From Pseudoduganella guangdongensis (GTDB taxonomy: Bacteria > Pseudomonadota > Gammaproteobacteria > Burkholderiales > Burkholderiaceae_D): DNA of 55,832 nucleotides. Where the stretch lies: contig NZ_WWCJ01000003.1 in the NCBI RefSeq assembly GCF_009857475.1, positions 1-55,832 of the forward strand. Direction: 5' to 3'. The first letter of the stretch is position 1. Each line of letters opens with the position of its first letter. The position numbers were made by a program, and so were the translations under genes. The notes under the pieces were generated by a model, which was given only the letters and a program-made list of their open reading frames with translations, ran no database searches and was not told the DNA's origin. Shown one piece after another: positions 50,748-55,832 of the stretch.

Positions 50748-50780
50748 GTCCACTTTGGGGTCAGGAAGAAATGTGGACAT
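50748..50780. repeat. Short inverted repeat with GGGGTCAGG core
   Basis: TGTCCAC (50748-50754) and GTGGACA (50774-50780) flank a loop that contains GGGGTCAGG, related to the repeat family seen elsewhere. It fills the gap between the LysR stop (50782) and the UraD-AllC start (50729). Confidence 0.6.
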
Positions 50781-50781
50781 T

Positions 50782-51711
50782 TTAGAGGGCGCGGGCGGCG
50801 GCGGTGACTTGGTCGCGCAGCCATTTGTGTTCGGGGGCCTGGTGCACGCGTTCGTGCCAGAGCTGGTAGAAACGCATCGGGGGGAATTTGACCGGTACGT
50901 TGAAAAACTTGAGCGGCAACGAGTTTTCGTAGAAGCGCAGGAACTGGCGGCCGGTGGTCAGTACCAGGTCGGTCTGCGCGAGCATGTAGGGAATCAGGCT
51001 GAAATAAGCTGATTCCACGGCGACGTTGCGGCGTAACCCTTGCCGTTCGAGGAAGGCGTCGATCACACCGCCGTAGCCGGGCACCATCTGCGATGGGGCG
51101 ACGTGGGGCAGGGTGAGGTAGTCTTCCAGCGTCATGGCGTCGCTTTCGGTGCGCTTGGCGTACGGGCTGGCGGCATGCATGGCGCAGATGATCGGGTCTT
51201 CGAACAGCTTGGAAATATGCAGGTGCTGCGGCGGTTCGTCCCAGTTGGCGATCACCAGGTCCATGTCGCCGTCCGACAGCAGGCGCAAATAGTCGGTGCC
51301 GGGGCCGATGGAGTGGATCACGACGCGGCTCTTGGGCGAGCCTCGGCGTAGCATTGCCACCACATTCGGCAGGAATTGGCTGTCCAGGTAGTCGGGTGCG
51401 GCGATGTTGAAGGTGCGCGCTTCCTCCTGCGGGACGAAGGGGGTCTTTTTGACAAACAGCGATTCGGCTTCGTCCAGGATGCGCTTGGCCGGCTTGAGCA
51501 GGCTTTCGCCGTGCTGGGTCGGCACCATGCCGCGCGCGCCCCTTACCAGCAAGGGGTCGCCAGTCAGTTCGCGCAACTTGCGCAGCGAGGCCGAGATGGA
51601 GGGCTGCGGCTGGTTCAGCTTGAGCGCAACACGCGATACGTTCTTCTCCACCAGCAGCAGGTAGAGGATGCGGATCAGGTGGATATCGAGGTGTTGCGGT
51701 AGGGCGGACAT
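50782..51711 (-). CDS. LysR-family regulator of urate catabolism
   Basis: The protein has 309 residues. The HTH (about 10-68) reads IRILYLLLVEKNVSRVALKLNQPQPSISASLRKLRELTGDPLLVRG, typical of the NodD/LinR-like group of LysR proteins. The effector domain follows (FNIAAPDYLDSQFLPNVVAML, residues about 95-290). It is divergent from the urate oxidase gene and on the same strand as the UraD-AllC gene 52 bases downstream, so it likely controls both sides. The shared gap has an inverted ATGAAAT repeat suited to LysR binding. The effector is probably urate or a purine breakdown product. Confidence 0.93.
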   Translation of the reverse strand: MSALPQHLDIHLIRILYLLLVEKNVSRVALKLNQPQPSISASLRKLRELTGDPLLVRGARGMVPTQHGESLLKPAKRILDEAESLFVKKTPFVPQEEARTFNIAAPDYLDSQFLPNVVAMLRRGSPKSRVVIHSIGPGTDYLRLLSDGDMDLVIANWDEPPQHLHISKLFEDPIICAMHAASPYAKRTESDAMTLEDYLTLPHVAPSQMVPGYGGVIDAFLERQGLRRNVAVESAYFSLIPYMLAQTDLVLTTGRQFLRFYENSLPLKFFNVPVKFPPMRFYQLWHERVHQAPEHKWLRDQVTAAARAL

Positions 51712-51724
51712 CTTGCTTACGTAT

Positions 51725-51761
51725 ATGAAATCGAATATCTTGAATATACGACATATTTCAT
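51725..51761. promoter_or_regulatory. Inverted repeat in the LysR-puuD gap, candidate LysR site
   Basis: ATGAAAT (51725-51731) and ATTTCAT (51755-51761) form an inverted repeat, with an AT-rich centre that has ATAT-x-ATAT symmetry. It starts 14 bases from the LysR start codon and ends 64 before the puuD start, as expected for a divergent LysR-controlled promoter. Confidence 0.5.
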
Positions 51762-51824
51762 GATACCGAAACCTGAAAGCGCGTATCTTGGCTAGATTGC
51801 CACCTTTCTAACTCAAGGATTTGC

Positions 51825-53033
51825 ATGGAATACCTGCTGCCCTATGGCCTGGAATGGGCCAACCTGCTGGTGCGTTGGCTTCACATCATCACCGGCATCG
51901 CCTGGATCGGTGCGTCGTTCTATTTTGTGTGGCTGGATAATTCGATCCGTCCTCCGGCTCCGGGCTCGGACCTGGCGAAGAAGGGTGTCTCGGGCGAGTT
52001 GTGGGCGGTGCATGGGGGCGGTTTCTATAACCCGCAAAAGTATCTGGTGGCGCCGGCGGAATTGCCGAAGGAGCTGCATTGGTTTAAATGGGAGGCTTAT
52101 ACCACCTGGCTGTCCGGCATTGCGCTGCTGACGATTGCGTATTACTTCAATGCGCAGGCGATGATGGTGGATAAGCAGGTGGCGGATATCTCCAGCCTGC
52201 AGGCGGTCGGCATCGGCATTGGATCGCTGGTGCTGGGCTGGGTGGTGTACGACGCGCTGTGCCGCTCGCCGTTAGGCAAGAACGAGAAGTGGCTTGGACT
52301 GGTGGTGTTCCTGCTGCTGGTGGCCGCGGCATATGGCTTGACGCAGGTATTGAGCGGGCGCGCGGCCTTTATCCATATCGGTGCGATGATCGGCACCATC
52401 ATGGTGGCCAATGTGGCGATGCTGATTATCCCCGGCCAGCGCAAGATGGTGCAGGCGATGCAGGCGGGCAGCCTGCCGGACCCGATCCACGGCGTAAAGG
52501 CGAAGCAGCGCAGCGTGCATAACAATTACTTTACGTTGCCGGTGCTGTTCATCATGATCAGCAACCACTATGCGATGACGTACCAGCATAAGTATGCGTG
52601 GCTGGTATTGGGCATGATCATGGCGGCGGGGGTGTTCATCCGCCACTTTTTCAACCTGCGCCATAAGGGCCGCATCGAGTGGCGCTATCCGATGATCGGG
52701 CTGGCGCTGCTGGCGGCGGTGGCGGTGGCGATTGCGCCGTCCAGGCCGGCGCCGGCCAAGGCGGTGGCCTATCCGGCGGCGCAGTTCGCGAAAGTGAAGG
52801 CGATTATCGATGCGCGCTGCCTGTCCTGCCACGCTGCGGCGCCGACCCAGCCTGGCTTTGCCACGGCGCCGGCGGGCGTATTGTTTGATACGGACGACCA
52901 GATCCGCCAGCGCGCGGCCCAGATCCACAAGCGGGCGGTGGAGCAGAAGGATATGCCGATCGGGAACCTGACGAATATGACTGATGCGGAGCGCGCTGAA
53001 TTAGGCGCGTGGTTTGCCGCGGGAGCAAAGTAA
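51825..53033 (+). CDS. puuD: Membrane urate hydroxylase/oxidase PuuD with cytochrome c tail
   Basis: The protein has 402 residues. About eight transmembrane segments (LLVRWLHIITGIAWIGASFYFVWLD from residue 15 on, then up to about residue 300) form the urate-oxidising part of the DUF989 family. The C-terminal 90 residues are a small cytochrome c: Cys332, Cys335 and His336 in ARCLSCHAA, with a candidate Met ligand in QKDMPIGNLTNMTD. Urate is oxidised to 5-hydroxyisourate with electrons passed to the respiratory chain instead of forming peroxide. It is read divergently from LysR, and the M20 gene overlaps its stop by one base. Confidence 0.95.
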   Translation: MEYLLPYGLEWANLLVRWLHIITGIAWIGASFYFVWLDNSIRPPAPGSDLAKKGVSGELWAVHGGGFYNPQKYLVAPAELPKELHWFKWEAYTTWLSGIALLTIAYYFNAQAMMVDKQVADISSLQAVGIGIGSLVLGWVVYDALCRSPLGKNEKWLGLVVFLLLVAAAYGLTQVLSGRAAFIHIGAMIGTIMVANVAMLIIPGQRKMVQAMQAGSLPDPIHGVKAKQRSVHNNYFTLPVLFIMISNHYAMTYQHKYAWLVLGMIMAAGVFIRHFFNLRHKGRIEWRYPMIGLALLAAVAVAIAPSRPAPAKAVAYPAAQFAKVKAIIDARCLSCHAAAPTQPGFATAPAGVLFDTDDQIRQRAAQIHKRAVEQKDMPIGNLTNMTDAERAELGAWFAAGAK

Positions 53034-54262
53034 TGAACCAACAAATCACCCAATGGATTGATGACCACTTCGATGAGGAAGTGGCCTTGTTGCAGCAAGT
53101 GCTGCGCGTGCCGACCGATACGCCGCCTGGCAACAACGCGCCGCATGCGGAGACCGTGGCGGAACTGGTGAAGGCCTATGGCTGGAACGCGGAGAAGCAC
53201 GCGGTGCCGGAGCAGGAGGTGCGCGCCTACGGCATGGAGTCGATCACCAACCTGATTATCCGCCGCCCTTACGCGGCAGGCGGCCCGACCATCGCCTTGA
53301 ATGCGCATGGCGACGTGGTGCCGCCGGGCGAGGGGTGGACGTATCCTCCCTACGGCGGAGTAATCGACAAGGGTTATATCTACGGCCGCGCGGCAGCGGT
53401 GTCGAAGTGCGATTTCGCCACCTATATCTTTGCCGTGCGTGCGCTGGAGGCGTTGGGTGTGAAGCTGAAGGGCGGGGTGGAGCTGCACTTTACCTATGAC
53501 GAGGAATTCGGCGGCTTGCTCGGCCCCGGCTTCCTGCTGCGCGAAAAGCTGACCAGGCCGGATTATGTGATCGCGGCGGGCTTCAGCTACAACATCGTCA
53601 CGGCGCACAACGCTTGCCTGCAACTGGAAATCACGGTGCATGGCAAATCGGGCCATGGCGCCATGCCGGAAACCGGGCACGATGCGCTGCAGGCAGCGGC
53701 CAGGATCCTGAACGCGATCTACGGCCAGCTGCCGGAACTGAAGAAAATCAAATCGAGCGTCCCGGGCATTGACTCGCCGACCATGCTGGTGGGCCGCATC
53801 GACGGCGGCACCAATACCAATGTGGTGCCGGGCAAGGTGGTGATGAAGATGGATCGCCGCATGATCCCGGAGGAAGACCCGGTGGCGGTGGAGGCGCAGG
53901 TGCGCAAGCTGATCGAAGATGCGGTGCAGGGCGTGCCCGGCATCCGCCTTGAGATCAAGCGTCTGTTGCTGTCGCACGCTTTGCGTCCGCTGCCGGCGGG
54001 TGAAAAACTGGTGGCAAACCTGCAAAAGAATGCCAAATCGGTACTGGGCGAGGATATCCCTGCCGTCGGCACGCCGTTGTATGCCGATGCCCGCCTGTAT
54101 GGCGAGCATGGCATTCCCGCTGTACTATATGGTGCCGGGCCGCGCAGCGTGCCCGAATCGAATGCCAAGAAGGCGGATGAAAAACTGCTGCTGGAAGATT
54201 TGCGCAAGGCTACCAAGATCGTGGCACTGACTTTGCTGGACTTCCTGGCGGCCGAGGGCTGA
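53033..54262 (+). CDS. Atypical M20-family protein with altered metal ligands
   Basis: The protein has 409 residues. The M20 fold is clear: the ligand His92-x-Asp94 in NAHGDVVPPGEGW, acidic pair Glu157-Glu158 in TYDEEFGG, dimerisation domain HGKSGHGAMPETGHDALQAA. Two usual ligands are missing: the bridging Asp of the GRGxxDMK motif is replaced in GRAAAVSKCDF (Val123 or Ser124), and the last His (normally in AHxxDE) is replaced in VPESNAKKADE. It therefore either binds one metal, uses other ligands, or has a non-hydrolytic role. It overlaps puuD by TAATG, so it probably acts in urate or ureide metabolism; the substrate is unknown. Confidence 0.85.
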   Translation: MNQQITQWIDDHFDEEVALLQQVLRVPTDTPPGNNAPHAETVAELVKAYGWNAEKHAVPEQEVRAYGMESITNLIIRRPYAAGGPTIALNAHGDVVPPGEGWTYPPYGGVIDKGYIYGRAAAVSKCDFATYIFAVRALEALGVKLKGGVELHFTYDEEFGGLLGPGFLLREKLTRPDYVIAAGFSYNIVTAHNACLQLEITVHGKSGHGAMPETGHDALQAAARILNAIYGQLPELKKIKSSVPGIDSPTMLVGRIDGGTNTNVVPGKVVMKMDRRMIPEEDPVAVEAQVRKLIEDAVQGVPGIRLEIKRLLLSHALRPLPAGEKLVANLQKNAKSVLGEDIPAVGTPLYADARLYGEHGIPAVLYGAGPRSVPESNAKKADEKLLLEDLRKATKIVALTLLDFLAAEG

Positions 54263-54278
54263 TTACGAAGGAGTCACG

Positions 54279-54728
54279 ATGTTTGAGCGCAAGATGATGG
54301 CCGGTTGGGGCGATATGGATTTCAACAGCCATATGGCCAACACGGCCTACCTGAATAAGGCGGGCGATATCCGCATGCTGTTCCTGGCGGAGAATGGCTT
54401 TCCGATGGCGGAGTTCAAGCGCCTGAACATCGGTCCGGTGGTGATGAAGGATGACATCTCTTATTCCAAGGAAGTGCTGCTGCTGGACCAGATTACGGTG
54501 ACGCTGGCGGTGGCGGGCTTGTCGCAGGATGGCAGCCGTTGGCAGCTGCGCTCGGATATCTATCGCAGCGACGGCAAGCTGGCTGCGCGTATCAATAGTT
54601 CGGGGGGATGGCTGGATTTGACGGCGCGCAAATTGGTGACGCCGCCGCCGGCTTTGCTGGCTGCCTGGCAATCGCTTTACCAGACGGATGATTTTCAGGT
54701 TTTGCCTAGTAGTGTGGCGAAACCTTGA
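54279..54728 (+). CDS. 4-hydroxybenzoyl-CoA thioesterase-like (hotdog) protein
   Basis: The protein has 149 residues and a single hotdog domain of the YbgC/FadM group. The start of the fold, WGDMDFNSHMANTAYLNKAGDIRMLFL, contains the Asp and the HMANTAY pattern that mark the CoA-thioester site. It would hydrolyse an acyl-CoA, but it lies after the M20 gene and the urate gene row, so the metabolic link is not evident. The start follows AAGGAG with 7 bases between. Confidence 0.88.
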   Translation: MFERKMMAGWGDMDFNSHMANTAYLNKAGDIRMLFLAENGFPMAEFKRLNIGPVVMKDDISYSKEVLLLDQITVTLAVAGLSQDGSRWQLRSDIYRSDGKLAARINSSGGWLDLTARKLVTPPPALLAAWQSLYQTDDFQVLPSSVAKP

Positions 54729-54729
54729 G

Positions 54730-54781
54730 AACCAGGAAACCAGGGTACGCCCCTTAGGGTCGGACCCTGGTTTTCCGGTTT
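54730..54781. repeat. Degenerate GTCTGACCC-family palindrome
   Basis: ACCAGGGT (54739-54746) pairs with ACCCTGGT (54764-54771), with a diverged core (GTACGCCCC-TTA-GGGTCGGAC). The outer flanks AACCAGGAAA and TTTTCCGGTT are imperfect complements. It lies between the convergent thioesterase and S9 peptidase genes, a position that suits a bidirectional terminator. Confidence 0.8.
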
Positions 54782-54794
54782 CAGCGGTTCTGAA

Positions 54795-55832
54795 TCACTT
54801 CAGCGTGCGCTCGAACAGCTGGTAGATGCGGCGGTACTGGTCGTACCAGCTTTCTGGCTGGGTGTAGGCGTGGCGTTCCAGCGGGTAGGCCGCAAGTTCC
54901 CAGTTATCCTTTTTCAGCTCGATGAAGCGTTGCGCCATGCGCACCGAATCCTGGAAGAACACATTGTCGTCCACCATGCCGTGGGCGATCAACAGGTGCC
55001 CTTTCAGCTTGTCCGCGTACTCGATCGGCGAGGACTTGCGGTAGGCTTCCGGATCGAGATCCGGGGTGTTCAGGATGTTGGCGGTGTAGCCGTGGTTGTA
55101 GGTGGTCCAGTCGGTCACCGGGCGCAGCGCGGCGCCGGCCTTGAACAGTTCCGGTTCACGAAGCAGCGCCATGAAGGTCATGAAGCCGCCGTAGCTGCCG
55201 CCGTAAATACCCACTTTGCTGATATCGCCCTGGTGGTTGGCCGCCAGCCATTTGACGCCGTCCACATAGTCTTCCAGTTCCGGGTGGCCCATCTGGCGGT
55301 AAATCGCGGTGCGCCAATCGCGGCCATAGCCTTTGGATGCGCGGTAGTCCATATCCAGCACGATGTAGCCTTTTTCCACCAGCAGGTTGTGGAACATCTG
55401 CTCGCGGAAGTATTGCGGATAGCGGTTGTGGGTGTTCTGCAGGTAGCCCGCGCCGTGCACGAACAGCACGATCGGGTATTTCTTGCCCGGTTCCAGCGTG
55501 GCCGGGCGATACAGCTTGGACCAGATCGGCGCGCCGGCATTGTGGGTGGTCGGCACGGCCACCATCTGCGGCTGGATCCATTCACGCGCCTTGAATTCGG
55601 CGCTGCGGGTATCGGTCAGCTTGGTGGCGGCGCCGCCGGCGGCTGGCACGGTGGCCAGCTGCGTTGGCACGTAGGCCGAGGAGTAGTGCACCAGCAGCTT
55701 GCGCTGGTCGGGCGACAGGGCGAATTGCTCGACGCCGCCGTTCAGCTGCGTCACCTCGCGCACGGTGGCGTCCTTGGCGGAGGCTGCGCATACTTCGTAC
55801 TGGCCGGGAGTGCGGCGGTTGCACAGCATGTA
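54795..55832 (-). CDS. Prolyl-oligopeptidase-family (S9) serine peptidase, 5' end outside the window
   Basis: The visible 345 residues are the C-terminal part; the N-terminal beta-propeller lies beyond the right edge. The end of the propeller (GVEQFALSPDQRKLLVHYSS) leads into the hydrolase domain KYPIVLFVHGAGYLQ, with catalytic Ser in GIYGGSYGGFMTF, Asp in AHGMVDDNVFF and His in YPLERHAYTQPESW. This order and spacing is of the DPP-IV/acylaminoacyl-peptidase group; such enzymes in this family are usually secreted. The substrate would be a short peptide with Pro or Ala. Confidence 0.92.
   Translation of the reverse strand, partial: YMLCNRRTPGQYEVCAASAKDATVREVTQLNGGVEQFALSPDQRKLLVHYSSAYVPTQLATVPAAGGAATKLTDTRSAEFKAREWIQPQMVAVPTTHNAGAPIWSKLYRPATLEPGKKYPIVLFVHGAGYLQNTHNRYPQYFREQMFHNLLVEKGYIVLDMDYRASKGYGRDWRTAIYRQMGHPELEDYVDGVKWLAANHQGDISKVGIYGGSYGGFMTFMALLREPELFKAGAALRPVTDWTTYNHGYTANILNTPDLDPEAYRKSSPIEYADKLKGHLLIAHGMVDDNVFFQDSVRMAQRFIELKKDNWELAAYPLERHAYTQPESWYDQYRRIYQLFERTLK

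Overview
The window looks like a chromosomal segment of a GC-rich betaproteobacterium, most likely Oxalobacteraceae (Massilia / Duganella / Janthinobacterium type). This rests on protein character and gene content (TonB receptor plus BMP-type nucleoside ABC system, PuuD-type urate oxidase with a cytochrome c tail, UraD-AllC fusion) and is an inference without a database search. Almost the whole window is devoted to scavenging and burning nucleosides, nucleobases and their breakdown products. No rRNA, tRNA, CRISPR array, phage or intact transposase gene was seen.

Layout. (1) 80-5742, minus strand: a periplasmic binding-protein-like gene, then a BMP-family nucleoside ABC transporter (two permeases, a double ATPase, the binding protein); a TonB-dependent receptor (6133-8382) is divergent from it. 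(2) 8464-10762: DUF969, DUF979 and pyroglutamyl peptidase, each overlapping the next by ATGA. (3) 11124-14041, minus: pseudouridine kinase with an N-terminal HTH, pseudouridine-5'-phosphate glycosidase and a LysR regulator. (4) 14264-22926, plus: purine-nucleoside phosphorylase, phosphopentomutase, deoxyribose-phosphate aldolase, a two-domain ALDH16-type aldehyde dehydrogenase, thymidine phosphorylase, cytidine deaminase and an unusual duplicated deaminase. (5) 22928-28535: small VOC proteins, a LytS/LytTR two-component system with a small membrane protein, a GNAT, a secreted Cys-rich protein and a GAF-GGDEF protein. (6) 28532-41681: RutR-like TetR and MocR regulators, divergent from the complete reductive uracil/thymine route (PreT, PreA, NCS1 permease, dihydropyrimidinase, ureidopropionase-type amidohydrolase) and a beta-alanine route (omega-transaminase, alanine dehydrogenase, methylmalonate/malonate-semialdehyde dehydrogenase). 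(7) 41691-48008: a TetR regulator with two tandem operators, then acyl-CoA dehydrogenase, thiolase, a FadB-like bifunctional enzyme and an AMACR-type CoA-transferase family protein. (8) 48960-54728: UraD-AllC fusion, LysR and urate oxidase PuuD, followed by an atypical M20 protein and a thioesterase. The window ends in a truncated S9 peptidase.

How they work together. Nucleosides probably cross the outer membrane through the TonB receptor and the inner membrane through the BMP ABC system. They are then phosphorolysed to free bases and (deoxy)ribose-1-phosphate; DeoB and DeoC make glyceraldehyde-3-phosphate and acetaldehyde, and the ALDH16 enzyme is placed to oxidise the aldehyde. Pyrimidine bases continue to beta-alanine and on to acetyl-CoA; urate continues toward allantoate and ureidoglycolate.

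The most interesting non-coding signals are a 56-bp promoter element shared between the transporter and the phosphorylase operon, and a family of palindromes built on GTCTGACCC/GGGTCAGAC that sits in spacers between genes and shows compensatory changes between arms.
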